Shown: one piece after another, positions 1-9,599 of the stretch | Layout: each line of letters opens with the position of its first letter | Position numbering within the stretch: the stretch's first letter is position 1 | Assembly: GCF_003443735.1 (NCBI RefSeq) | Contig: NZ_CP031969.1 | Coordinates: forward strand, 8,804,001 to 8,868,000 | DNA: 64,000 bases | From: Streptomyces sp. CC0208 | Lineage (GTDB): Bacteria; Actinomycetota; Actinomycetes; Streptomycetales; Streptomycetaceae | Reading direction: 5' to 3' | The notes under the pieces: generated by a model | Databases searched by the model: none | Told to the model about the DNA's origin: nothing | What the model saw: only the letters and a program-made list of their open reading frames with translations | Made by a program: the position numbers and the translations under genes

Positions 1-717
1 ACCAGTGAAAGCCCAGACGCCCTCCGGCGTTGAAGCGCCCTGCTGCCGCACGCCGCCCTGCCGCACCGAAACGGCGCCGAAGCCCAACACACGTACGCCC
101 CAACGCTATGAGTACGCACGGAGCAGCGCGCAGGGCTGCCGGGTCCGCCACGCCCCCGCGTCACACGCCCCCGTGGAGGCCGGAATCGAATCGGTTCCGG
201 GCAAGCGCTTCGACGGGATGCTACGGCCGGCGGAAGACGGGGTCAATGGTGTACCGCACAGCGAAGGCGGGGCCCACGCACGGGTGAAGGGTCAGCGCAT
301 CGGCCGATTCGGGCGCACTGACCCCCTGTCAGCCATCGTGAGACGGCCGCGTTCCTGCTCAGCGGTGCTGCAGGAGTGCCCCCGGGTGAGCGGAGCTCGG
401 CCGTCGATCGGACCCCCGCAACTCGCCGCGCCGCTCCGCCGACGGCGCCCACCACCGCTCGTCCACCATCACGCCGGACCTGCCTGAGCGGGCTGGTAGA
501 GGGGGAGCCAGGGAGACCGGCGATCGAACCGATTCCGCGCACGAGTCGGACGGAGGATGTCCGGACCCTTGACAGCCCTGCGGAATCGGGAGCACCGTCT
601 CCCCCCGAAACCTCTCTGCAATCCCACTGCAAGAACGGCACCTTCAAGCGCTGCCGCATGTGTCAGTGCTCCCAGCACCAAACCCGACTGGATCCGCCGG
701 CACGGTAGGGAGATCGG
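1..717. other. Left-end region without a convincing gene
   Basis: The open frames here overlap each other on both strands and none encodes a recognisable domain, so I read the stretch as intergenic DNA upstream of the first GH54 gene. It holds a small hairpin, CCGGAA (180-185) with TTCCGG (195-200). It also has an AAGCGCTT palindrome at 203-210 that resembles the core of the LacI-type sites at 27.3-27.5 kb. A TTGACA at 569-574 has no good -10 partner 16-19 bases downstream. Any of these could belong to the GH54 control region, but none is strong alone. Confidence 0.5.
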
Positions 718-2322
718 ATGGGAACGACAGGTACCACAAGTACCGAACGCCATGTGCTGTTCGGGCGCGGTGGCGTCCAACGACTGCTCGCTGCGATACG
801 GCGCCGCGGAAGGCCGGGAAATGGGCCGGACCAGGCATCTGTCCGTTCGTGGGAGCGCTCCCGCACCTCTCGGCCGAAAACATTCGCCCGGGCGGGGGCC
901 GCGGCCGTGCTCGCCGTCGGTGCGTTGGCCGGTGCCACGGCCACGACCGGTACGGCCCGGGCCGCCACGTCCGGACCGTGTGATCTCTACGCGGCCGGAG
1001 GGACGCCCTGTGTGGCGGCCCACAGCACGACGCGCGCGCTGTACGCCTCGTACAACGGGCCGCTCTACCAGGTGCGGCGCGCCTCGGACAACACCACCCG
1101 CGACGTCGGCGTCCTGAGTGCGGGCGGGTACGCCGACGCCGCCGCGCAGGACTCGTTCTGCTCGGGGACGACCTGTCTGATCTCGATCATCTACGACCAG
1201 TCCGGTCGCGGGAACAACCTCACCCAGGCGCCCGGCGGCGGTGCCGCGGGTGGTCCCGACAACCTCGCGAACGCGACGGCCGCGCCCACCATGGTGGGCG
1301 GTCACAAGGCCTACGGCGTCTTCGTGGCACCCGGTACGGGATACCGCAACAACCACACCAACGGCATCGCGACCGGGGACAACCCCGAGGGCATGTACGC
1401 GATCTTCGACGGCACGCACTACAACGGCGGCTGCTGCTTCGACTACGGCAATGCCGAGACGGACAGCAACGACGACGGCAACGGCACCATGGAGGCCATC
1501 TACTTCGGCAACATCAAGGTCTGGGGCTACGGTTCGGGCAACGGCCCCTGGATCATGGCCGACCTGGAGAACGGCCTGTTCTCCGGGGTGAACCAGCACT
1601 ACAACGCGAACGACCCGACCATCAACTACCGGTACACGACCGCCATCGTCAAAGGCGGCCCGAACCACTGGGCGATCCGCGGCGGCAACGCGCAGTCGGG
1701 CGGCCTGTCCACGTTCTACGACGGCGTGCGCCCCAACGTCGCGGGCTACAACCCGATGCGGAAGCAGGGCGCCATCATCCTGGGCATCGGCGGTGACAAC
1801 AGCAAGGGCGCCCAAGGCACCTTCTACGAGGGCGTGATGACCTCCGGCTACCCGTCGGACGCCACCGAGAACGCGGTTCAGGCCAACATCACCGCGGCCG
1901 GATACAGCAATGCGACCGGCGGGACGGGCACCGGAGCGCTGCACGCGGCGGGCGCGGGCAAGTGCCTGGACGTGCCGAACTCGTCGACCACGGCCGGCAC
2001 GCAGCTGCAGATCTGGGACTGCAGTGGTGGCGCCAACCAGAGCTGGACCCGCACCTCCTCCAACCAGTTGACCGTATACAGCGGCAGCAGCCAGATGTGC
2101 CTGGACGCCTACAACAACCAGACCACCGCCGGGACCAAGGTGGTGACCTGGCCGTGCAACGGCGGCGCCAACCAGCAGTGGCAGCTGAACTCCGACGGCA
2201 CCGTCACCGGCATCCAGTCCGGACTCTGCCTCGACGTCACCGGCGCCTCCACGGCCAACGGCGCCCTGGCCGAACTGTGGACCTGCAACGGCGGTTCCAA
2301 CCAGCGATGGAATCTCAGCTGA
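718..2322 (+). CDS. Secreted GH54 alpha-L-arabinofuranosidase with C-terminal ricin-type lectin domain
   Basis: Predicted to release arabinofuranose from arabinan, arabinoxylan or arabinogalactan outside the cell. A long basic N-terminus precedes a hydrophobic signal core at about residues 60-80, ending near ARAA. The GH54 catalytic domain runs from SGPCDLYAAGGTPC (about 84) to about 395, followed by three QxW-type ricin repeats. Glu284 (in ADLENGLF) and Asp360 (in GGDNS) lie exactly 76 residues apart. That matches the nucleophile/acid pair known from Aspergillus AbfB (Glu221/Asp297). The start has an AGGGAG five bases upstream. The 48-residue extension before the signal core is unusual, and codons 45-49 form a CebR-like palindrome. 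The gene has its own terminator at 2348-2379 and is the first of three GH54 genes here. Confidence 0.88.
   Translation: MGTTGTTSTERHVLFGRGGVQRLLAAIRRRGRPGNGPDQASVRSWERSRTSRPKTFARAGAAAVLAVGALAGATATTGTARAATSGPCDLYAAGGTPCVAAHSTTRALYASYNGPLYQVRRASDNTTRDVGVLSAGGYADAAAQDSFCSGTTCLISIIYDQSGRGNNLTQAPGGGAAGGPDNLANATAAPTMVGGHKAYGVFVAPGTGYRNNHTNGIATGDNPEGMYAIFDGTHYNGGCCFDYGNAETDSNDDGNGTMEAIYFGNIKVWGYGSGNGPWIMADLENGLFSGVNQHYNANDPTINYRYTTAIVKGGPNHWAIRGGNAQSGGLSTFYDGVRPNVAGYNPMRKQGAIILGIGGDNSKGAQGTFYEGVMTSGYPSDATENAVQANITAAGYSNATGGTGTGALHAAGAGKCLDVPNSSTTAGTQLQIWDCSGGANQSWTRTSSNQLTVYSGSSQMCLDAYNNQTTAGTKVVTWPCNGGANQQWQLNSDGTVTGIQSGLCLDVTGASTANGALAELWTCNGGSNQRWNLS
850..863. promoter_or_regulatory. CebR-like palindrome (LacI-family operator candidate) inside the GH54 gene
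   Basis: TGGGAGCGCTCCCG contains the perfect 12-base palindrome GGGAGCGCTCCC and matches the TGGGAGCGCTCCCA operator of CebR (established knowledge for Streptomyces cellulase genes) at 13 of 14 positions. It lies inside the reading frame at codons 45-49, between the start and the signal-peptide core. No in-frame start exists between it and the core. A roadblock role or a misread start are both possible. Confidence 0.6.
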
Positions 2323-2347
2323 GCCTCGGTTGAGAAGAACGGCTCCA

Positions 2348-2379
2348 GCCCGTGGCCGGGTTCACCGCCGGCCACGGGC
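2348..2379 (+). terminator. Hairpin terminator after first GH54 gene
   Basis: Perfect 12-base arms GCCCGTGGCCGG (2348-2359) and CCGGCCACGGGC (2368-2379) enclose an 8-base loop, 26 bases past the GH54 stop. There is no U-tract, as is common in Streptomyces. Confidence 0.75.
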
Positions 2380-2570
2380 CGCACTCACCACCGGAGGCGG
2401 GCCCTCACCGGCCCGGCGCCCGGCGACACCTCCCGAGATCTTCCGACCGTCCGCTCGCATCGCCCGGCCCTCGCTCCGACCGGAGGGGGCAGGTCATGCA
2501 GGCGGCTCCGGTGGTCGAAAAGCCACTGGGCCCCCACACCAGGCGCCACCGCCCCCACTGGAGGATGACG

Positions 2571-5018
2571 ATGTCCCGAGCCAGAGCGCTCCGCGGCCTC
2601 TGGGCCGCGCCCGTAGCTCTGTTCGCCTTACTCGCCGGGAGCCTGCCCATGGCCGGGGCCGCGTTCGCCGTACCGGCCGGGCGCCAGGCAGCGGCGGCCG
2701 ATCTGTACGTGGCCCCGGACGCGGCTCCCGGCGGGAACGGCACCGCCGAGCAGCCGTTCGCGACGATCGACCAGGCGCGGCAGCCCGCGCACCGGCTCTC
2801 GGCGGATTCGGACGTCGTGGTCCACCTGGCCGGGGGCACCTACCGGCAGTCCAAGCCGCTGGCCTTCGGCTCCGGCGACGGCGGCCAGAACGGCCACACG
2901 ATCACCTACCAGGCCATGCCCGGGCAGCAGCCGGTCGTGAGCGGCGCCCAGCAGATATCGGGTTGGCAGGTGCATGATCAGAGCAGCAACATCTGGTCGG
3001 TCCACGTCGGCAGCGGTGTGAACACACGTCAGCTGTACGTGAACGGCAAGCAGGCACCGCGCGCGTCGATCCAGGTGCCCCGCTCTGCCTTCACCTTCAC
3101 CCAGACCGGTCTGACCGTCACCGACTCCTCCCTCGACTACCTGGCCGGCCTCTCGGACCAGAACCACATGGAAGTCGAGAGCATCAACTCCTTCACCGAC
3201 CGCTACGCGCCCGTCCAGTCGATCAGCGGCAGAACGATCACCATGCAGCAGCCCGCGTGGAACAACAACTCCTGGGGCTACGACACCATCAACGCGCCGT
3301 TCGCCGGCGGGACCATGTACCTGGAGAACAACTACGCGTTCCTCAAGCAGGCCGGGCAGTGGTATCTCGACTCGTCCACCGGCGACCTGTACTACCGGGC
3401 CCAGCCGGGGCAGAACCCGAACAGTCTTGACGTCGAACTGCCCCGGCTGCAGAGCCTGTTGGGTATCAGCGGCAGCTACGGCTCACCCGCGACCGGTCTC
3501 GGATTCGCCGGCCTGCGGTTCACCGGGACCTCCTGGCTCGGCCCTAGCGGACCCGACGGGTACGCGGACCAGCAGAGCGGCGCGCACATCACCGGTGCCT
3601 ACGCGATGCCGGCCAACTGGCTGAGCACCTGCAAGTCGGGCTGCACGCAGTTCGAGGCCACCCGGAACCACTGGGTGCAGATGCCCGCGGCGGTCCAGGT
3701 CTCCGCCGCGACCGGCATCACGTTCTCGGGCAACACGTTCTCCGAACTCGGGCAGGCCGGACTGGGCGTGGGCAACGACGGCGTCGCCACGGCCTCCGGC
3801 ACCGGACTCGGCGCGAACGGTGTCACCATCACCGGCAACACCTTCACCGACCTCGCCGGCAGCGGCGTCCAGGTCGGCGGCATCCAGCCGGACGCGCACC
3901 ACCCGGCCAACCCGCAGATGACCAACCAGAACATCACCATCAGCAACAACAAGGTCAGCGGGGTGGGCACCGACTACAAGGAGACCGCGGGAATCCTGTC
4001 CACCTACGTCACGAACGCGACGATCACCCACAACCAGTGCGACCACCTGCCCTACGACGGGATCGACATCGGATGGGGCTGGGGGATGAACGACCCGGGC
4101 GGCAGCCAGGACTACGTCAACCGGGGCACGTACAACTACCAGCCGATCTACAGCACTCCCACGACGCTGAAGAACAACACGGTCTCCCACAACCTGGTCT
4201 TCGACACCAAGAACGCGATGTTCGACGGCGGCAGCATCTACAGCCTGTCCGCGGCCCCCGGCTCGGTGATCTCCGACAACTACATGTACGACAACAACCG
4301 CACCACCGCGCTGTACCTCGACGAGGGCTCCCGGTACCTGAAGGTGTCCACCAACGTGGTGCAGGACGCGGGCAACTGGGCGCTCACCAACGCCAACGCC
4401 AACAACCACACCGACGACAGCACGTTCTCCGGCAACTGGTACAACGGCGGCAACACATACGTGGCGACCGGCCCTCCGCACAACAACGTCCTCACCGGCA
4501 ACGTCCTGGTCAGCGGCACCAACTGGCCGCAGGGCGCCAGAGCGGTCATCCAGCAGGCGGGCGTCCAGTCCTCGGGTGGCGGCGGCTTCCCCACGGGCTA
4601 CCACCAGTTGGTGATCAGCAGCAACAGCCTGTGCCTGGACGTGTACGGCAACTCCACCAGCGCGGGCGCCGCGATCGACCAGTGGACCTGCAACGGGCAG
4701 GGCAACCAGCAGTTCGAGTTCGTGCCCGTCTCGGGCGGCTACGGGCAACTGCGCGCGCAGAACTCCGGACAGGTCGTGGCGGTGGCGGGCGGCTCCACGA
4801 CCGCCGGAACGCCGAACATCGTGCAGCAGGCCGCGAGCGGAGCGGCCGGCGCTCTGTGGCTGCCGGTACAGCAGTCCGACGGCTCGTATTCCTTCAAGAA
4901 CCAGAACAGCGGTCTGTGCCTGGACGTCTACGGCGGCGGCAGCAACCTGGGCCAGCAACTGGACCAGTGGCAGTGCAAGAACGCACCCGGCACCAACCAG
5001 GACTTCACCCCCCGCTGA
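2571..5018 (+). CDS. Secreted right-handed beta-helix glycoside hydrolase (GH141-like) with ricin-type lectin domain
   Basis: An 815-residue exported protein. After a signal peptide (about residues 1-45) comes a segment typical of GH141 and related parallel beta-helix enzymes: LYVAPDAAPGGNGT, then GGTYRQSKPLAF and YQAMPGQQPVVSG. Repeated asparagine-rich turns such as NNTVSHN and ISDNYMYDNN follow, to about residue 660. A ricin-type trefoil forms the last 150 residues. GH141 members known so far act on fucosylated pectin or xylan; the substrate here is inferred only from the neighbours. The ATG at 2571 is chosen because GGAGG ends six bases upstream; the frame is open 73 codons further but without a good site. 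Codon 20 is TTA (2628-2630). The lectin part is nearly identical to that of the GH39-like gene at 12.8 kb. Confidence 0.75.
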   Translation: MSRARALRGLWAAPVALFALLAGSLPMAGAAFAVPAGRQAAAADLYVAPDAAPGGNGTAEQPFATIDQARQPAHRLSADSDVVVHLAGGTYRQSKPLAFGSGDGGQNGHTITYQAMPGQQPVVSGAQQISGWQVHDQSSNIWSVHVGSGVNTRQLYVNGKQAPRASIQVPRSAFTFTQTGLTVTDSSLDYLAGLSDQNHMEVESINSFTDRYAPVQSISGRTITMQQPAWNNNSWGYDTINAPFAGGTMYLENNYAFLKQAGQWYLDSSTGDLYYRAQPGQNPNSLDVELPRLQSLLGISGSYGSPATGLGFAGLRFTGTSWLGPSGPDGYADQQSGAHITGAYAMPANWLSTCKSGCTQFEATRNHWVQMPAAVQVSAATGITFSGNTFSELGQAGLGVGNDGVATASGTGLGANGVTITGNTFTDLAGSGVQVGGIQPDAHHPANPQMTNQNITISNNKVSGVGTDYKETAGILSTYVTNATITHNQCDHLPYDGIDIGWGWGMNDPGGSQDYVNRGTYNYQPIYSTPTTLKNNTVSHNLVFDTKNAMFDGGSIYSLSAAPGSVISDNYMYDNNRTTALYLDEGSRYLKVSTNVVQDAGNWALTNANANNHTDDSTFSGNWYNGGNTYVATGPPHNNVLTGNVLVSGTNWPQGARAVIQQAGVQSSGGGGFPTGYHQLVISSNSLCLDVYGNSTSAGAAIDQWTCNGQGNQQFEFVPVSGGYGQLRAQNSGQVVAVAGGSTTAGTPNIVQQAASGAAGALWLPVQQSDGSYSFKNQNSGLCLDVYGGGSNLGQQLDQWQCKNAPGTNQDFTPR
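2628..2630 (+). promoter_or_regulatory. TTA (bldA) codon 20 of the beta-helix hydrolase
   Basis: The leucine of FALLAG in the signal peptide is encoded by TTA. This codon is read only by the bldA tRNA in Streptomyces and often delays expression until development. Confidence 0.8.
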
Positions 5019-5103
5019 CCTGCTCGCGCCTGCAAGGCGCCTGCACGGTCCGGCGGTTCGTTCACCCCCCCACCCACTGTCCCGCACCCAGTGAGGAACG
5101 CTG

Positions 5104-6237
5104 ATGACGAAGTACTGGACACCTCTGGTCGCGGCGCTGGCGGCCACCCTTGCCATGGGCGCCGCGTGGCCTGCCGCGGCCGCCACCGCCGAGGCACCGC
5201 CCTCCACCACACGGGCCGCCGCGCCCACGCCGCTGCGGCTGATGCCGTTGGGCGACTCGATCACCTGGGGCGTCGGCAGCCCGTCCGGGAACAGCTACCG
5301 GAACTTCCTGGCGAACAAGCTGACGGCCGAGGGGCACACCCTGGACTTCGTCGGCTCGGGGCGCAACGGAACCATGTCCGACCCGGACAACGAAGGCCAC
5401 TCCGGCTGGCGGATCGACCAGATCGCCGGCATCGCGGACTCCGTACTGGCCCGGTACCGCCCCAACGTGGTCACCCTGGAGATCGGCACCAACGACCTGA
5501 ACGGCAACTACCAGATCCCGACCGCGGCCGACCGGCTCCACGCGCTCATCGACCAGATCACCAGGGCCGCCCCCGACGCGACCGTGCTCGTCGGCACCGT
5601 GATCATCTCCACCAGCGGCACCGAGGAGGCCAACCGGCCCGCCTTCAACGCCAAGTTGCCCGGGATCGTCCAGGCCGAACAGGCTGCCGGCAAGCATGTG
5701 CGTCTGGTCGACATGAGCGCCCTGACCGCCGCGGACCTGTCCGACGCCCTGCACCCCAACGACAGCGGCTTCGGGAAGATGGCGGACGCCTTCAACGCGG
5801 GGATCCAGGCCGCGGACGCGGCAGGCTGGATCAAGCCGCCGGATTCCGCGTCCGGGCAGGTGCGTTCCGGCATCGCGGGGAAGTGCCTGGGGGTCAACGG
5901 CGGCAACAGCGCCAACGGGACCGCCGCCGAGATCCGGTCCTGCGACGGCTCCGCCGCGCAGACGTGGTCCGCGCGCTCCGACGGCACCCTGCGGGCGCTC
6001 GGGAAATGCCTCGACGTCACCGGCCGGGGTACCGCGAACGGCACCAAGATCGAGATCTGGGACTGCAACGGCGGCACCAACCAGCAATGGCAGACGTACA
6101 ACGGCGGCTACCGCAACCCGGTCTCCGGCCGTTGCCTCGACGACCCCAACGCGTCCACCACCGACGGTACGCAACTGGTCCTGTGGGACTGCAACGGCGG
6201 AGCCCACCAGCAGTGGACCGCTCTGCCCGTGTCCTGA
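5104..6237 (+). CDS. Secreted SGNH/CE3-type esterase (acetyl xylan esterase) with ricin-type lectin domain
   Basis: Predicted to remove acetyl groups from plant polysaccharides outside the cell. A signal peptide spans about residues 1-40. The four SGNH blocks are clear: GDSITWG (nucleophile Ser), GHSGWRIDQ, GTNDLNGN and DALHPNDSGF (catalytic Asp/His). The arrangement FVGSGRNG...NEGHSGW is typical of CE3 rather than of lipases. The ricin-type trefoil occupies about residues 255-377 with QTW/QQW repeats. The ATG at 5104 follows GAGGAACGCTG. It lies 85 bases after the beta-helix gene and 46 bases before the GH10 xylanase, so these three genes probably form one transcript ending at the 7779-7814 hairpin. 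Confidence 0.85.
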   Translation: MTKYWTPLVAALAATLAMGAAWPAAAATAEAPPSTTRAAAPTPLRLMPLGDSITWGVGSPSGNSYRNFLANKLTAEGHTLDFVGSGRNGTMSDPDNEGHSGWRIDQIAGIADSVLARYRPNVVTLEIGTNDLNGNYQIPTAADRLHALIDQITRAAPDATVLVGTVIISTSGTEEANRPAFNAKLPGIVQAEQAAGKHVRLVDMSALTAADLSDALHPNDSGFGKMADAFNAGIQAADAAGWIKPPDSASGQVRSGIAGKCLGVNGGNSANGTAAEIRSCDGSAAQTWSARSDGTLRALGKCLDVTGRGTANGTKIEIWDCNGGTNQQWQTYNGGYRNPVSGRCLDDPNASTTDGTQLVLWDCNGGAHQQWTALPVS

Positions 6238-6283
6238 CTCGTGACCCCATTCTCACGCCCCCGCACAAGGAGGTTGATCCTTC

Positions 6284-7759
6284 ATGTCCTGGCTCAACGA
6301 CGAGCCGCTGCTCCGCAGGGCCCTGGTCTCGGCCACCGGCCTGTTGGCCGGCGCGGCACTGGCCCTGACCGGGCCGGCGAGCCTCACCGCGCACGCGGCT
6401 TCCAGCACGCTGGGCGCGGCCGCGGCCGACAGCGGCCGCTATTTCGGTACGGCCGTGGCCGCCGGAAAGCTCGGCAACTCGACGTACTCCACGATCCTCG
6501 ACCGGGAATTCAACATGATCACCCCGGAGAACGAGATGAAGTGGGACACCACCGAACCGTCCCGCGGCAACTTCAACTTCGGTCCGGCCGACCAGATCGT
6601 CAGCCACGCCGGCGCGCACGGGCAGCGGATGCGCGGCCACACCCTGGTGTGGCACTCGCAGCTGCCCGGCTGGGTCAGCTCCATCGGTGACGCAGGCACC
6701 CTGCGCAGTGTGATGAACAACCACATCACCACCGAGATGAACCACTTCAAGGGCAGGATCTACGCCTGGGACGTGGTCAACGAGGCGTTCGCCGACGGCG
6801 GCAGCGGCCAGCACCGCAGCTCGGTCTTCCAGAACGTGCTCGGCAACGGCTTCATCGAGGAGGCGTTCCGCACCGCCCGGTCCGCCGACTCCTCGGCCAA
6901 GCTCTGCTACAACGACTACAACATCGAGAACTGGACCGACGCCAAGACCCAGGGCGTCTACAACATGGTCAGGGACTTCAAGGCGCGCGGTGTGCCCATC
7001 GACTGCGTCGGTCTCCAGAGCCACTTCGGCTCCGGCGGCCCGCCCGCGAGCTTCCAGACCACCCTGTCCAACTTCGCCGCCCTCGGCGTCGACGTCCAGA
7101 TCACCGAACTCGACATCGCCCAGGCATCGGCGACCGCGTACGGCAACACGGTCCGGGCGTGCATGAGCGTCGCGCGCTGCACCGGCATCACGGTGTGGGG
7201 GATCAGGGACAGCGACTCGTGGCGGACGGGGGAGAACCCGCTGCTGTTCGACAACAACGGCAACAAGAAGCCGGCCTACGACGCGTCCCTCTCCGCGCTC
7301 GGCGGAGGTACGGGGAATCCGGGCGGAGGCATCGTCTCGGGTCAGGTGTACTCGCTGACCGATGTGGCCGCGGGCCGGGTGCTGGACGTGCCGTCCGGAC
7401 AGACGGCGAACGGCACGCCCGTGCAGGTCTGGGACGCCAACGGCAGTGCTGCGAACCAGCAGTGGCGGGCGAGTCAGAACAGCGACGGCTCCTACACGCT
7501 GACGAACATCGCCAGCGGGCGGGTCCTGGACGAGCCCGGCGGCCAGACGGGCAACGGCACCCGCATGGCGATCTGGGACGCCAACGGCGGTGCGAACCAG
7601 CACTGGCGAGCCGACCGGAACGGCGATGGTTCCTACACCCTGATCAACGTCGCTTCGGGCCGGGCGCTGGAGATCCCCAGCGGGCAGACCGGCAACGGGG
7701 CCCCGGTCCAGATCTGGGACTCCAACGGAGGCGCCCACCAGCACTGGAACTTCAGGTGA
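6284..7759 (+). CDS. Secreted GH10 endo-1,4-beta-xylanase with C-terminal ricin-type domain
   Basis: Hydrolyses internal beta-1,4-xylosidic bonds of xylan. A signal peptide is followed by STLGAAAADSGRYFGTAV, the characteristic opening of the Streptomyces XlnA-type GH10 domain. The acid/base Glu167 lies in WDVVNEAF and the nucleophile Glu275 in ITELDI; the spacing of 108 equals that in S. lividans XlnA (Glu128/Glu236). A glycine-rich linker (about 345-352) leads to a trefoil of three related repeats of the type DVAAGRVLDVPSGQTANG. These differ from the CLDV-type lectins of the other enzymes and resemble a different CBM13/ricin subgroup. GGAGG lies ten bases before the ATG. Last gene before a strong hairpin. 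Confidence 0.93.
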   Translation: MSWLNDEPLLRRALVSATGLLAGAALALTGPASLTAHAASSTLGAAAADSGRYFGTAVAAGKLGNSTYSTILDREFNMITPENEMKWDTTEPSRGNFNFGPADQIVSHAGAHGQRMRGHTLVWHSQLPGWVSSIGDAGTLRSVMNNHITTEMNHFKGRIYAWDVVNEAFADGGSGQHRSSVFQNVLGNGFIEEAFRTARSADSSAKLCYNDYNIENWTDAKTQGVYNMVRDFKARGVPIDCVGLQSHFGSGGPPASFQTTLSNFAALGVDVQITELDIAQASATAYGNTVRACMSVARCTGITVWGIRDSDSWRTGENPLLFDNNGNKKPAYDASLSALGGGTGNPGGGIVSGQVYSLTDVAAGRVLDVPSGQTANGTPVQVWDANGSAANQQWRASQNSDGSYTLTNIASGRVLDEPGGQTGNGTRMAIWDANGGANQHWRADRNGDGSYTLINVASGRALEIPSGQTGNGAPVQIWDSNGGAHQHWNFR

Positions 7760-7778
7760 GGTGACCCGGAACGAACAC

Positions 7779-7814
7779 CCCGCGTCCGGCACGGCGGCCC
7801 TCGCCGGACGCGGG
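7779..7814 (+). terminator. Hairpin terminator after GH10 xylanase
   Basis: Perfect 12-base arms CCCGCGTCCGGC (7779-7790) and GCCGGACGCGGG (7803-7814) with a 12-base loop, 19 bases after the stop codon. Confidence 0.8.
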
Positions 7815-8038
7815 TTCCGGCATGCCCTCATAACGGCCTGACCAGGGGCAATACATGGGATGGATCAGAATCCGATTGGGAGTGCCGAGTGTATTGACTC
7901 GATCAGGGACCTGTGGAATCACTAGGACATGGGATGTCTGAGTGGTTCCTGTGGGTGCTCTCGATTGCCCTCGCCGCCATCCCGTTCGGCCAGGCACAGC
8001 ACTCTCTGTCACCTTCCCCCACCTACGCGAGGAACAGA

Positions 8039-9547
8039 ATGCGGCCTTCACTCCTTTCCCGTCGCAGCCCCACGGCTCGCAGACGACGCTTGCCGGCGTT
8101 CGCGGTCGCAGGCGTGATGGCGCTGCTGGCCATGATGTCGGCGACCTCGCAGACATGGTCCGCCCCGGCATTGGCGCCGGCGCCCTTGGTGAGCTCGGCG
8201 TCGGGGCGATGTCTGGACGTCAAGGGCAATGTCGACACCCCGGGAACGGCGCTGGACATCCAGGACTGTGACAACCAGGCGAACCAGGCGTTCGAGTTCA
8301 CCTCGGCGGGCGAGCTGAGGACGATGAGCGGCACCCGATGCGTGGACGCCTACGACAACCGGACCGCGCCGGGAACCCCGGTGATCATCTGGTCGTGCAA
8401 CGGGCAGTCGAACCAGGCGTGGCGACAGAACTCCGACGGGTCCGTCACCGGTGTCCAGTCCGGCCTGTGCCTGGACGTCAACGGGGCGGGCACGGCCAAC
8501 GGCACCGCGGTCATCCTGTGGACCTGCAACGGTCAGAGCAACCAGAAGTGGACCACGTCGACACCTCCGCCCGCGCCCGGCGGGTCGGGCCCGTGCGATC
8601 TCTACTCCGCCGGCGGCACTCCGTGCGTGGCCGCGCACAGCACGGTGCGGGCGCTCTACGGGTCGTACAACGGCAGCCTGTACCAGGTCAGGCGCGCCTC
8701 GGACAACGCGACCAGGAACATTGGCGTACGGGCGGCCGGCGGCTTCGCCGACGCGGCGGCGCAGGACGCGTTCTGCGGGGGCACCTCCTGTGTGATCACG
8801 GTCGTCTACGACCAGTCCGGACGCGGCAACGACCTGTGGTACCAGGGATCGGCCCAGGTACCGGGATCGAGTCAGAGCAGTCCCGCCAAGGCGACCTCGG
8901 AGTCGCTGACCGCCGGGGGCACCAAGGCGTACTCGCTGTACATCAATCCCGGGAACAGCTACTGGCGGGACGGTCATCTGACGGGTGTTCCGACCGGTAG
9001 CGCGCCCGAGGGGGCGTACATGGTGACCAGCGGCACCCATGTCAACAGCGGCTGCTGCTTCGACTACGGCAACAGTGAGACGACGCGGAAGGCCGACGCG
9101 GCCGGGGCGATGGACGCGATCAACTTCGGCACCGAGTGCTGGTTCGGCGGCTGCTCGGGAAGCGGTCCCTGGGTCCAGGCCGACCTCGAATGGGGCCTGT
9201 ACTCCGGGGGCAGCCAGTCCTGGAACACCAACCAGCGGGCCTTCCCCGTCAAGTTCGTCACCGCGATGCTGAAGAACAACGGGACATCGAGATTCGCCCT
9301 GAAGGGCGGCAACGCGCAGTCCGGCAGCCTGACCACCCTCTGGGACGGCGGACTTCCCGGCGGATACAGCCCGATGAAGAAGCAGGGCGCCATTGTTCTT
9401 GGCAGCGGCGGTGACTGCTGCAAGCCCGGTGGCGGCGCCAATTTGAGCGCCGGCACCTTCTACGAGGGCGCCATCGTCGCCGGCTACCCCTCCGACGCGA
9501 CCGACAACGCGGTGCAGGCCAACATCACCGCGGCCGGATACCGCTGA
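8039..9547 (+). CDS. Secreted GH54 alpha-L-arabinofuranosidase with N-terminal ricin-type lectin domain
   Basis: Same activity class as the neighbouring GH54 genes but with reversed order: signal peptide (RRSPTARRRR then a hydrophobic core), ricin trefoil (about residues 50-175, with CLDV and QxW repeats), then the GH54 domain starting at GPCDLYSAGGTPC. Glu384 (ADLEWGLY) and Asp459 (GSGGDCC) correspond to the catalytic pair. Their spacing is 75 rather than 76, and GGDNS has become GGDCC, so activity is likely but less certain than for the other two copies. The ATG at 8039 is preferred because GAGGAA lies just upstream and it gives a normal signal peptide; an open frame extends 42 codons further. 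It opens a second run of eight tightly spaced genes. Confidence 0.87.
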   Translation: MRPSLLSRRSPTARRRRLPAFAVAGVMALLAMMSATSQTWSAPALAPAPLVSSASGRCLDVKGNVDTPGTALDIQDCDNQANQAFEFTSAGELRTMSGTRCVDAYDNRTAPGTPVIIWSCNGQSNQAWRQNSDGSVTGVQSGLCLDVNGAGTANGTAVILWTCNGQSNQKWTTSTPPPAPGGSGPCDLYSAGGTPCVAAHSTVRALYGSYNGSLYQVRRASDNATRNIGVRAAGGFADAAAQDAFCGGTSCVITVVYDQSGRGNDLWYQGSAQVPGSSQSSPAKATSESLTAGGTKAYSLYINPGNSYWRDGHLTGVPTGSAPEGAYMVTSGTHVNSGCCFDYGNSETTRKADAAGAMDAINFGTECWFGGCSGSGPWVQADLEWGLYSGGSQSWNTNQRAFPVKFVTAMLKNNGTSRFALKGGNAQSGSLTTLWDGGLPGGYSPMKKQGAIVLGSGGDCCKPGGGANLSAGTFYEGAIVAGYPSDATDNAVQANITAAGYR

Positions 9548-9599
9548 ATCCTCTGTCCCACGGCGTGTTCTGCCGCAACCCGGCTCAGGAGTTTATGAC

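Noticed and set aside
515..540. tRNA-like T-loop sequence GGTTCGATC on the minus strand
   Set aside because: The flanking bases do not form a T stem and no acceptor or anticodon arm is present.
469..1944. Long minus-strand open frame opposite the first GH54 gene
   Set aside because: Valine/glycine/arginine-rich shadow typical of antisense frames in GC-rich genes; no domain, and the + strand GH54 frame has catalytic motifs.
7894..7928. TTGACT as a promoter for the second GH54 gene
   Set aside because: No acceptable -10 hexamer lies 16-19 bases downstream.
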